From Methanoregula sp. (lineage in GTDB: Archaea > Halobacteriota > Methanomicrobia > Methanomicrobiales > Methanospirillaceae), in contig PMKW01000056.1 of the NCBI GenBank assembly GCA_003157895.1, positions 1 through 5,832 on the forward strand: DNA of 5,832 nucleotides. The letters are read 5' to 3'. The notes beneath the pieces were generated by a model, which searched no databases, was not told where the DNA came from, and saw only the letters and a list, made by a program, of their open reading frames with translations. Shown here one piece after another: positions 1 to 5,400 of this stretch. The translations under genes and the position numbers were made by a program. How positions within the stretch are numbered: position 1 is the stretch's first letter; every line of letters begins with the position of its first letter.

Positions 1-439
1 GTTCATCAATGTACTCTTCCGTGAGGCCGAGGGCTTTCGGGATATCATAACTGTAGGTGAGTGTATGATCCCCCATCTCAAAGGTAAAAAAGTCAAGGAT
101 GTCCTTCCTGACGAGATCGCCGTTTACCACGGCAAGGTCGAGCGGGATGATGCTATCGGGCAGAGTGGCAGGGTACTCATGCCTGCCCACAATCCTGCCT
201 GCAAGGGTGTATGTATATGATGACGTGAGGGTGAACTGCCAGTCCCCCATGGTTTTTGTGTACTGCTGAGGCGGGGAAATCGGGCTCTGGTAGAAGCCCC
301 CGGTTGTATCCGGCAGGCCGGAGGGTTGTATGGCGGGACTACCTGAAACGAAAAAGTAGCAAAGGAATCCAATAATGATGAGCGGGATGACGATTGCAGA
401 CCATTCCAGCAGGGTACGAAGGCGGGACACGGGGATCAC
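1..439 (-). CDS. membrane-anchored hypothetical protein, C-terminus cut by window edge
   Basis: An open frame starts at a GTG (437-439) and runs off the left edge, giving 146 residues with no stop. No ATG exists in frame upstream; a second GTG three codons in is an equally possible start. Residues about 10-32 form one strong hydrophobic segment (LEWSAIVIPLIIIGFLCYFF), read as an uncleaved signal anchor. It is followed by a Gly/Pro/Gln-rich linker (33-62) and a presumably extracytoplasmic soluble domain. That domain shows WQFTLTSSYTYTLAGRIVG (67-85), then IPLDLAVVNGDLV (98-110). This pattern faintly recalls, from memory only, small bacterial hypothetical proteins with a P-x-DLALGWG motif; no function is known to me. 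The gene lies 40 bp downstream of metG on the same strand, so cotranscription is possible. However, an AT-rich box (ATTTAT, 461-466) 21 nt before the GTG may give it its own leaderless transcript. No Shine-Dalgarno site is visible. A coding gene is likely; its function is unknown. Confidence 0.75.
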   Translation of the reverse strand, partial: MIPVSRLRTLLEWSAIVIPLIIIGFLCYFFVSGSPAIQPSGLPDTTGGFYQSPISPPQQYTKTMGDWQFTLTSSYTYTLAGRIVGRHEYPATLPDSIIPLDLAVVNGDLVRKDILDFFTFEMGDHTLTYSYDIPKALGLTEEYIDE

Positions 440-451
440 AGGGTGTGCGGG

Positions 452-456
452 AAAAA
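452..456 (-). terminator. possible oligo-T terminator after metG
   Basis: The minus strand has T5 (preceded by ATCATC) about 24-28 nt past the metG stop. Archaeal intrinsic termination mainly needs an oligo-T run in the non-template strand. No stable hairpin precedes it, and the run is short. Confidence 0.25.
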
Positions 457-460
457 GATG

Positions 461-475
461 ATAAATGATTTTTAA
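461..475 (-). promoter_or_regulatory. candidate TATA-like region for the membrane-anchored protein
   Basis: In the metG-to-downstream-gene spacer the minus strand carries TTAAAAATCATTTAT. The ATTTAT part ends 21 nt before the GTG, close to the roughly 24-26 bp TATA-to-start distance expected for an archaeal leaderless transcript. AT-rich spacers are common, so this is weak on its own. Confidence 0.3.
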
Positions 476-479
476 GTAA

Positions 480-2471
480 TTACCGGATCTTTGTTCCCGG
501 CTCCACCGGCTTCACCGGCACGAGGAGCGAGGCTGCATCCCCGGCTGCGAGAATCATACCATTGCTCTCAATCCCGAAGATCTTTGCCGGGGCAAGGTTC
601 GTGACAACCACGACATCCTTTCCCACCATCTCACCGGGTTGGTAAAACTGCTGCATGCCGGCAACGATCTGGCGGGTCTCGGTGCCGATATTCACCATCA
701 GTTTCAGGAGCTTGTTCGACTTCGGTACCAGTTCTGCGGACAGGACTTTTCCGGTCCTGATGTCCAGTTTCTGGAATTCCTCAAATGTGACCACGGGTAT
801 CTTCTCCGTTTTTTTATTGGCTTCTGCAACACGCCTCTGGAGCAGGGCATCGAGCTCTGTTATCTGGGTGTCTTCCATCTTGACAAAGAGGGTAGTGGGC
901 GGTTCGATGCACGCCTCCGGGACCGGGCAGGTCGCATCGCTGATCGGGTGGGCAGCCACCTGGTCGAAGTACCCGAGCTGCCTCCAGCACCGCTGGGCAG
1001 TATCCGGCATCACCGGCTCGATCAGGATTGCAAGCGCTTTTGCAATCTGGACACAGTTCTTCACCACCTGTGCTGCTGCAGCCCGGTCGGTCTTTATTAG
1101 TTTCCATGGTGCATTGGTCTGGATGTAGGTATTCCCGAATGCGGCAAGCGCCATGATCGCGTCGACCGCACCCTTGAACTCGTAGTCCCGCATCAGCTGG
1201 TCCACGGTTGCGAGGGTCTTTTCGATCTCGGCAATGATCGCCGGGTCAATCGTGCCCGGCGGGATACCCGCGAACTCCTTCTGGGCAAAGTAAAGCGTGC
1301 GGTACACGAAGTTGCCGAAGATGTTGACAACCTCGTTATTGATCCGCTCGCCAAAGACTTTCCACGAGAAGTTCAGTTCCTTGGTATGGCTCGTGTACGC
1401 GAGCAGGTAGTAGCGGAGGTAGTCCGCAGGGAGTCCTTTGTCGAGATAGTCGTCGTTTGTCCAGACAACATAGCCCCTTGATTTGGAGAACTTGTGATCA
1501 TCGACCTTAACCATCCCGCTTGCCACAACCGCATGCGGTACGCCATACCCGGCTCCCTTGAGGAGCGCCGGCCAGAAGATACAGTGGTGGTAGATGATGT
1601 CGCCGCCGATAAAGTGGGTGACGCGGTTCTCGCCGCACCAGTACCGTTTCCAGTCCTTGCCGTTTGCCTTTGCCCATTCCTCGGTGAATGCAATGTAGCC
1701 GATCGGGGCATCCACCCAGACATAGACCACGAGATCGTCGCGGCCCGGGAACTTCACCCCCCATTCCAGCGTCCTGGTGATGCACCAGTCGTGGAGTTCG
1801 TCCTTGATCCAGCCGATGGCGTAGTTCTTTGCATTGTTCGTGCCCCGGAGCTGGTCGAGATAGGGCAGGAGGAAGTCCTTGAACTCCGAGAGCCTGAAGA
1901 AGTAATGCTCCTGGTCGCGGAACTCCGCCTTCGTGCCGCAGACCTTGCAGACCGGGTCCTTGATCTCGCCCGGCTCAAGGTGCTTGCCGCATCCCTGGTC
2001 GCACTCGTCGCCCCGGGCCGGCCTGCCGCAGTGGGGGCAGATCCCCTCCACGTACCGGTCGGGAAGGAAACGTTTGCACTTCGTGCAGTAAGCCTGGTGG
2101 ACGACCTGATTGTAGATGTAGCCCTTCTTCTGGAGCTCAGAAATGATTGCCTGCGTCCGGTGGTGGGTGGCCGGGTCATCGGTCATGCCGAAACGGTCGA
2201 AGATCACGTTCATCCGCTTGAACGATTCGTCGAAGTGCTTGTGGTATTTCTCCGAGAGCGCCCGGGGGGATGTACCGGCCTCCTCGGCCGAGACCACAAT
2301 CGGTGTCCCATGGTTGTCCGAACCGCAGACGAAGACAACTTCTTCGCCAGCGCGCCGCATGTAGCGGACGTACATGTCGGCAGGGACGTACGTTCGCAGA
2401 TGACCTAAGTGGCAGGGGCCGTTTGTGTACGGCAGCCCGCAGGTGACGAGCAGCGGTGGCGGATTCATCAT
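480..2471 (-). CDS. metG: methionyl-tRNA synthetase
   Basis: Class I aminoacyl-tRNA synthetase that activates methionine with ATP and charges initiator and elongator tRNA-Met in the cytoplasm. The 663-residue frame is complete and of usual length for the form with a fused C-terminal domain. The Rossmann catalytic domain opens with LPYTNGPCHLGHLR, carrying the HIGH-type signature HLGH at 21-24. The connective insert has cysteine pairs C129/C132, C145/C148, C157/C161 and C175/C178, the two-zinc-knuckle arrangement seen in archaeal and E. coli-type MetRS. The KMSKS loop is KFSKS (327-331). The helical anticodon-binding domain (about 370-520) includes NAPWKL near 454. Residues about 563-663 are a Trbp111/EMAPII-like OB-fold tRNA-binding domain (LDIRTGKV, then NLAPAKIFGIESNGMIL). 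The start is one of two tandem ATGs (2469-2471 or 2466-2468). There is no Shine-Dalgarno site; a TATA-like box 21 nt upstream favours a leaderless transcript. All key motifs are intact. Confidence 0.98.
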   Translation of the reverse strand: MMNPPPLLVTCGLPYTNGPCHLGHLRTYVPADMYVRYMRRAGEEVVFVCGSDNHGTPIVVSAEEAGTSPRALSEKYHKHFDESFKRMNVIFDRFGMTDDPATHHRTQAIISELQKKGYIYNQVVHQAYCTKCKRFLPDRYVEGICPHCGRPARGDECDQGCGKHLEPGEIKDPVCKVCGTKAEFRDQEHYFFRLSEFKDFLLPYLDQLRGTNNAKNYAIGWIKDELHDWCITRTLEWGVKFPGRDDLVVYVWVDAPIGYIAFTEEWAKANGKDWKRYWCGENRVTHFIGGDIIYHHCIFWPALLKGAGYGVPHAVVASGMVKVDDHKFSKSRGYVVWTNDDYLDKGLPADYLRYYLLAYTSHTKELNFSWKVFGERINNEVVNIFGNFVYRTLYFAQKEFAGIPPGTIDPAIIAEIEKTLATVDQLMRDYEFKGAVDAIMALAAFGNTYIQTNAPWKLIKTDRAAAAQVVKNCVQIAKALAILIEPVMPDTAQRCWRQLGYFDQVAAHPISDATCPVPEACIEPPTTLFVKMEDTQITELDALLQRRVAEANKKTEKIPVVTFEEFQKLDIRTGKVLSAELVPKSNKLLKLMVNIGTETRQIVAGMQQFYQPGEMVGKDVVVVTNLAPAKIFGIESNGMILAAGDAASLLVPVKPVEPGTKIR

Positions 2472-2474
2472 TAC

Positions 2475-2483
2475 GTTTTAGAT
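2475..2483 (+). promoter_or_regulatory. candidate TATA-like box of the divergent hypothetical gene
   Basis: The plus strand reads GTTTTAGAT about 24-32 nt before the ATG at 2508. It is a poor TATA match, but it is the only AT-rich block at suitable distance within the 36-bp spacer. No Shine-Dalgarno sequence precedes the ATG (TATCTGTAT just upstream). Confidence 0.25.
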
Positions 2484-2492
2484 GCTTATGCG

Positions 2493-2501
2493 TAATAATA
2501 T
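2493..2501 (-). promoter_or_regulatory. candidate TATA box of metG
   Basis: The minus strand reads ATATTATTA centred about 26 bp upstream of the metG ATG at 2471. That is the spacing expected if transcription starts at or next to the start codon. The box lies inside the 36-bp spacer shared with the divergent gene. Confidence 0.5.
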
Positions 2502-2507
2502 CTGTAT

Positions 2508-3299
2508 ATGGCAAAACGGCTGAAACTGGCTACGCGGGCATTCGGTGCAGAGCCCGGGCTGCCGGATGTGGCCGGACTTGCTGAATGGATCGCAGAGCAC
2601 CGGGGCAGGATGGCGGATATCGTCACGTACCGGCTTGACCGGTCGCTCGCCCCGCAGCTCGATGCAGGGATTATGATACCCTGTGCCGGGGGAAAATTCT
2701 ATGCCGCCAGGATTCGGCAGTGCATGAGCGGTATCAATGACAACAAAGCTGTCGGTGAGCTCTATGTCGATACCCCGGCGATCATTGAAGATGCAGCCGG
2801 GATCGTGATGCAGAAGAAAGGTGCATGGTGCGCCATTCCGGCACCCCACATCCTTGGTATCAGGGATACTTATTATGATGATAAAAACGAATGGAGTGAT
2901 GCGATCTGCGATGCATACCGTACGATTATGCGGGAGATGCGGGATACCGGGATTACCGGACATGTCCTCATCGCTGACCGAATGGACCATGCCGAGCTTG
3001 CATCACTGGCCCGGCAGAATGTCTTCTTCTTTGCACCGGCACCGGACCGTGAGGAGCTCGCAGCCCTGATGGAATACCAGCATCAGGTTGCAATCGGAAA
3101 AGACCAGTTGCAGATGGTGTTCGATCTCATGAATGAATACACCCTCCAGAAGATCTTCATTATCAGCCCGGATCGGGAATCGATCAGACTGGCACTGGAT
3201 TATCTCGACCCGGATCAGATTGTTACCGGGGGGTATTGCACGGAGGACTGCGGGAAATACTGGAAAACCCTGGTGGCGGATGCATTCTATGAACGCTGA
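2508..3299 (+). CDS. hypothetical protein, 263 aa, cytoplasmic, unrecognised family
   Basis: Complete 263-residue frame from ATG to TGA with typical codon use for the window. It has no signal peptide or membrane segment, so it is probably cytoplasmic. I do not recognise the family. Visible features: an N-terminal helical part (about 20-50). A central segment reads MQKKGAWCAIPAPHILGIRD (101-120). The C-terminal half looks like alternating beta/alpha units: GHVLIADRMD (151-160), NVFFFAPAPDREEL (171-184), then QKIFIISPDRESIRLALDYL (214-233). Six cysteines are present (59, 72, 108, 134, 244, 248), including GYCTEDCG (242-249), which could bind a metal but is not a recognised zinc motif. It is divergent from metG across 36 bp, with no SD before the ATG, so a leaderless transcript is likely. 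It converges on the secreted-protein gene downstream. Recollection suggests relatives in Methanomicrobiales, unverified. The gene is clearly coding; the function is not inferred. Confidence 0.88.
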   Translation: MAKRLKLATRAFGAEPGLPDVAGLAEWIAEHRGRMADIVTYRLDRSLAPQLDAGIMIPCAGGKFYAARIRQCMSGINDNKAVGELYVDTPAIIEDAAGIVMQKKGAWCAIPAPHILGIRDTYYDDKNEWSDAICDAYRTIMREMRDTGITGHVLIADRMDHAELASLARQNVFFFAPAPDREELAALMEYQHQVAIGKDQLQMVFDLMNEYTLQKIFIISPDRESIRLALDYLDPDQIVTGGYCTEDCGKYWKTLVADAFYER

Positions 3300-3300
3300 T

Positions 3301-3333
3301 CAGTGACCCCCACTGCATATGACCGGTTGTTTT
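3301..3333 (+). terminator. possible terminator of the 263-aa gene
   Basis: One base after the stop codon, CAGTG (3301-3305) and CACTG (3311-3315) can form a 5-bp stem with loop ACCCC. A short T-rich run TTGTTTT follows at 3327-3333. The stem is weak and its distance to the T-run is not ideal. Confidence 0.35.
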
Positions 3334-3360
3334 GCAGTACAGCGATCGTGTCGTGACTGG

Positions 3361-3366
3361 AAAAAA
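3361..3366 (-). terminator. oligo-T terminator of the secreted-protein gene
   Basis: The minus strand has CCCTTTTTTCC, a run of six T, about 27 nt past the TAG at 3393-3395. This suits the oligo-T termination used by archaea and lies in the 93-bp spacer between two convergent genes. Confidence 0.5.
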
Positions 3367-3392
3367 GGGAGATGAAAGGGGTTGAAGGAGAT

Positions 3393-3893
3393 CTAGGAAG
3401 ATATCCTGTGTGTCACGGACGGTATCGTGAGACGATCATTGAAAAGTTCCTTATACCCGTCAGGGAAGGTGATGGTTGTCAGGCCCGGTGAGAAATCCGG
3501 GGTAACGAACGATGCAAACCAGTAATTATTGAGCACCTGTTCCGCACGTTCGAAAGATACCGACGGGGTTGTCATCGTGGTCTTGCCGTTGACGATTGTC
3601 ATGTCAGCAAACGACGGGACATGTACCTGCGCTGACGAACTGGTCGCCCCGGTAACCGTTACCGGCTCTGCACTGCCTGAATTGAACGCGGACTGGAGTT
3701 CGCCAGCGGGATCTGCGATCTTAAAAAACACCGCACTCTGTTCGAAGAATGAAAGATCATACTGGAGATCCATATCTGCATTGCCACTCTGGTCAAGGGT
3801 GATGGAGAGCGACTTCATCATAAATGCCTGCGCCGGCATCACCGCCAGCGCCACCAGGCTGAACCCGATTATAAGACAGAGTATTTTTTTCAT
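3393..3893 (-). CDS. small secreted hypothetical protein
   Basis: The frame is open from an ATG at 3962, but I place the start at the ATG at 3891-3893, giving 166 residues. From there the protein begins MKKILCLIIGFSLVALAVMPAQA, a textbook Sec signal peptide with a Lys-Lys n-region, a hydrophobic core and AQA just before a likely cleavage (23/24). A TATA box (TTTTTTATA) also sits 23 nt upstream of this ATG and inside the longer frame, so the longer version would not be transcribed from it. The mature part (about 143 aa) is Ser/Thr-rich and probably beta-rich: LSITLDQSGNADMDLQYDL (29-47), then TMTTPSVSFERAEQVLNNYW (106-125), then ITFPDGYKELFNDRLTIPSV (141-160). No membrane anchor, lipobox or sorting signal is visible, so it is exported and possibly released or bound at the cell envelope. 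Its function is unknown. It is a single-gene unit, with an oligo-T terminator downstream. Confidence 0.85.
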   Translation of the reverse strand: MKKILCLIIGFSLVALAVMPAQAFMMKSLSITLDQSGNADMDLQYDLSFFEQSAVFFKIADPAGELQSAFNSGSAEPVTVTGATSSSAQVHVPSFADMTIVNGKTTMTTPSVSFERAEQVLNNYWFASFVTPDFSPGLTTITFPDGYKELFNDRLTIPSVTHRISS

Positions 3894-3916
3894 AGATGCC
3901 GGTTTTACTGATGCGG

Positions 3917-3925
3917 TATAAAAAA
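3917..3925 (-). promoter_or_regulatory. TATA box of the secreted-protein gene
   Basis: The minus strand reads TTTTTTATA, centred about 28 bp upstream of the ATG at 3893 with 23 nt between box and ATG. There is no Shine-Dalgarno site (CCGGCATCT before ATG). The same box and spacing recur upstream of the DHH gene at 5040-5048, which strengthens both calls and decides the start codon here. Confidence 0.65.
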
Positions 3926-3963
3926 TCCATAGATAGCAAGAGTGATAATAATCCGTTACCATG

Positions 3964-3981
3964 ATCAGGGCCGGACCTGAT
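3964..3981. repeat. inverted repeat ATCAGG/CCTGAT
   Basis: ATCAGG (3964-3969) and CCTGAT (3976-3981) are perfect inverted copies around a 6-nt centre. One further A-T pair is possible after a G-T wobble outside. It lies upstream of the secreted-protein promoter. It could be a regulator site or part of a transcript 3' end; nothing in the sequence decides. Confidence 0.35.
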
Positions 3982-3995
3982 TAAACAGGTATGTC

Positions 3996-4015
3996 TATCT
4001 GGGGGGGCTCAGATA
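3996..4015. repeat. inverted repeat with a G-run loop
   Basis: TATCTG (3996-4001) pairs with CAGATA (4010-4015). Two more internal pairs (one G-T wobble, one G-C) extend this to an 8-bp stem closing a GGGG loop. A run of seven G (4001-4007) is part of the element, which is unusual in this otherwise AT-rich spacer. It may be an RNA hairpin at the end of the DHH transcript or a protein-binding site; no T-run follows on either strand. Confidence 0.4.
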
Positions 4016-4034
4016 AACAGTGATTTCCCTGAGG

Positions 4035-4052
4035 GACAAAGTACTTTTTGTC
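4035..4052 (-). terminator. hairpin overlapping the DHH gene stop codon
   Basis: GACAAA (4035-4040) and TTTGTC (4047-4052) form a perfect 6-bp inverted repeat around GTACTT. The element overlaps two bases of the TGA stop of the DHH gene. Its AT-rich stem is weak and no clear oligo-T run follows on the minus strand. A role in termination or 3' end processing is only a possibility. A smaller palindrome (CCCT-G-AGGG, 4027-4035) abuts it. Confidence 0.3.
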
Positions 4053-5016
4053 AATAGGTCTCAGCGACCTTCACGAGCTCGTCGAAATACCGGCTCTTCC
4101 TGAAGAGCCACCAGGTAAACCGCTCGATGACCGTAAAAGTGAACGAGCCGCCGGCAGCGTTCGGGTGCCCTCCGCCGCCGAATTCGCGGGCGATGAGGTG
4201 GCTGATAGGAGGGACCGACCGGATCGAGAACTTCCCGTCTTTTCCTATGATAACCTCGATATCGGTCTTCTTCTGGTCGCGGATGAAATGGGCGGTCTCG
4301 CTCGGGTATCCGTACATCGGGGCAAACGCGATATGGTATTTCGTGCCGGCAAAGGTAGCGTGCTTCAGGCTCCTGTGCATCATCGCTTCCATCTCGGCCA
4401 TGATATCGGCATTCTCGCGCTCGATATGCTCATCAGAGAATACTCCGTTAACGAGGCAGTCACGGACATGGTCCCGGTTCGCCTTTCTCTGGAGCACCTG
4501 CCCGAGTACCGCTGAGCGGGGATCGGCATGTTTCCAAAGGTCGTAATCGCAGACAACCCGCGCCACTTCGGCAGCAACGGGGTTCTCCGGTGCGATGTCG
4601 CGGACAACGATCCCGGTGCCGCAGACCGAGGTATCAATATGCAGGAGGTCGATGATCTGCTCGATCTTCTTTACCTCCTCGTCGCGCCAGCGGTGGTGGT
4701 CCCGCCACTCCACCTTCCACCCGTTCTTCTTCGCCATTGCCGCGGTGGACTCTGTCCCGCTGTGGTACCCGAGGTCCGAGATCGAGAGCAGGTCGCCTTT
4801 CCCCTCGCATGAGGCCACGAGCGCGAAGAGATTTGAAAATTTTCCCACCGAACTCCAGATCGTGAACACGCCATCCGTACCAAATACCATACGGTGGACG
4901 GCATCAGCTCCCACTGCATCAAGGTCGTTATGCGTCAGGTGGACCACATGCGCAGTGCGGCTTTTTATCGCGCTGGTAAGCCCGGAATCATTGTCACCAG
5001 CATTGGGAAGCGGCAT
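4051..5016 (-). CDS. DHH/DHHA1 family phosphoesterase
   Basis: Predicted Mn2+-dependent phosphodiesterase or phosphatase of the DHH superfamily, complete at 321 residues and cytoplasmic. The N-terminal DHH domain shows motif I HNDLDAVGAD (29-38), motif II D81 in SISDLG, motif III DHH at 106-108 in EWRDHHRW, and motif IV D157 in CDYD. All metal ligands expected of an active enzyme are present. The C-terminal DHHA1 domain carries the substrate-binding glycine loop FGGGGHPNAAGG (279-290). This domain pair is shared by NrnA-type nanoRNase/pAp phosphatases and by c-di-AMP/pApA phosphodiesterases. There is no PAS, GGDEF, CBS, TrkA or membrane part, so the substrate cannot be fixed from sequence. 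RecJ-type exonuclease is less likely given the short length and DHHA1 layout. The start ATG (5014-5016) is the only in-frame choice and lies 23 nt from a TATA box; no SD is visible. It is a monocistronic gene divergent from tRNA-Phe. Confidence 0.92.
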   Translation of the reverse strand: MPLPNAGDNDSGLTSAIKSRTAHVVHLTHNDLDAVGADAVHRMVFGTDGVFTIWSSVGKFSNLFALVASCEGKGDLLSISDLGYHSGTESTAAMAKKNGWKVEWRDHHRWRDEEVKKIEQIIDLLHIDTSVCGTGIVVRDIAPENPVAAEVARVVCDYDLWKHADPRSAVLGQVLQRKANRDHVRDCLVNGVFSDEHIERENADIMAEMEAMMHRSLKHATFAGTKYHIAFAPMYGYPSETAHFIRDQKKTDIEVIIGKDGKFSIRSVPPISHLIAREFGGGGHPNAAGGSFTFTVIERFTWWLFRKSRYFDELVKVAETY

Positions 5017-5039
5017 TGGTTAATACTGTCATCGCGGCG

Positions 5040-5048
5040 TATAAAAAA
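5040..5048 (-). promoter_or_regulatory. TATA box of the DHH phosphoesterase gene
   Basis: The minus strand reads TTTTTTATA with exactly 23 nt between it and the ATG at 5016, centred about 28 bp upstream. The same nonamer and the same 23-nt spacing precede the secreted-protein gene. The bases before the ATG (AGTATTAACCA) contain no Shine-Dalgarno site, so a leaderless transcript is inferred. Confidence 0.65.
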
Positions 5049-5100
5049 GAACTTGTAATGAACGGGGACAGGACGGGCATGAACCGGGGAAGGAACAGAT

Positions 5101-5109
5101 CATTTATTA
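5101..5109 (+). promoter_or_regulatory. candidate TATA box of tRNA-Phe
   Basis: CATTTATTA lies centred about 32 bp before the mature tRNA 5' end. With the usual roughly 26-bp TATA-to-start distance, transcription would begin near 5131, giving a short 5' leader removed by RNase P. Confidence 0.45.
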
Positions 5110-5136
5110 GTGACAAGAAACAACATTTGTATTCCT

Positions 5137-5210
5137 GCCCTAGTAGCTCAGCTTGGGAGAGCGCCAGACTGAAGATCTGGTTGTCGCCTGTTCAAATCAG
5201 GCCTGGGGCA
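5137..5210 (+). tRNA. tRNA-Phe (anticodon GAA)
   Basis: The 74-nt sequence folds as a full cloverleaf. The acceptor stem GCCCTAG (5137-5143) pairs with CTGGGGC (5203-5209), including one T-G wobble. The D stem is GCTC (5146-5149) with GAGC (5159-5162). The anticodon stem CCAGA (5164-5168) pairs with TCTGG (5176-5180) around loop CTGAAGA. This places anticodon GAA at 5171-5173, reading UUU and UUC (phenylalanine). The variable loop is TTGTC. The T stem GCCTG (5186-5190) pairs with CAGGC (5198-5202) around TTCAAAT. The discriminator is A (5210), as expected for tRNA-Phe. The CCA end is not encoded (CTT follows), so it is added after transcription, as is common in archaea. No intron is present. 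A T-rich run TTCTGTTTT just downstream probably ends the transcript. Confidence 0.97.
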
Positions 5211-5211
5211 C

Positions 5212-5220
5212 TTCTGTTTT
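5212..5220 (+). terminator. T-rich terminator after tRNA-Phe
   Basis: TTCTGTTTT begins two bases after the discriminator base. Short oligo-T runs directly after archaeal tRNA genes are typical terminators. This one has only four consecutive T, so it may be leaky. Confidence 0.45.
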
Positions 5221-5316
5221 GAGGTTTCCGGTTTACCTGTATACCACTGATCATAGTCGATGGGAATACATCATCAGGAATAACGGTAATACAGAAGAAA
5301 GAGGAAGATCATTACG

Positions 5317-5400
5317 ATGACCCGGAGAATAACCACTTTGGGAAATACCTGGTTGCTGTCATACCTGTTCCCGCACCGGGCCGGGAGCGGAGTAATATAA
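5317..5400 (+). CDS. possible 27-aa upstream ORF overlapping the antiporter start
   Basis: An ATG at 5317-5319 opens a 27-codon frame that ends with a TAA at 5398-5400. The last A of that TAA is the first base of the antiporter ATG (TAATG overlap). A purine-rich GAGG (5301-5304) lies 12 nt upstream, which is a little too far for a good SD. The peptide (starting MTRRITTLGNTWLL) resembles nothing I know. It may be a chance frame; only the stop-start overlap makes it worth listing. The rest of the 189-bp stretch 5211-5399 holds no recognisable gene or RNA. Confidence 0.18.
   Translation: MTRRITTLGNTWLLSYLFPHRAGSGVI
5389..5392 (+). promoter_or_regulatory. Shine-Dalgarno site of the antiporter
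   Basis: GGAG ends 7 nt before the ATG at 5400, good spacing, and a second GGGAG lies at 5383-5387. This is the only start in the window with a convincing ribosome binding site, and it fixes the start. CCGC (5371-5374) and GCGG (5387-5390) can pair (with CC/GG inside an A-A mismatch) and would partly cover the site. Confidence 0.55.

Noticed and set aside
124..372. 82-codon minus frame at the left end
   Set aside because: It overlaps the GTG-started membrane-anchored gene in another frame. It lacks a hydrophobic anchor and is Pro/Arg/Ser-rich, as shadow frames here are.
1494..2408. 304-codon open frame on the plus strand inside metG
   Set aside because: It is antisense to the catalytic domain of an unmistakable MetRS. 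Its composition (Val/Leu/Arg/Asp-rich) is that of a GC-rich shadow frame, with no domain or ribosome binding site.
2478..2990. 170-codon minus frame opposite the 263-aa gene
   Set aside because: It crosses the metG promoter spacer and runs antisense to a better-supported gene. It has no domain and no promoter.
3961..4052. CRISPR-like array from the clustered inverted repeats
   Set aside because: The repeats differ from each other in sequence and are not directly repeated at regular spacing.
5016..5222. 68-codon plus frame spanning the tRNA gene
   Set aside because: It reads straight through a complete tRNA-Phe cloverleaf and has no recognisable protein features.
5211..5399. riboswitch upstream of the antiporter
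   Set aside because: Apart from one short GC hairpin near the SD, I see no conserved aptamer core of any riboswitch class I know.
5137..5400. tRNA-Phe as an integration site for a mobile element
   Set aside because: No integrase, no duplicated 3' tRNA segment and no change in base composition are seen downstream within the window.
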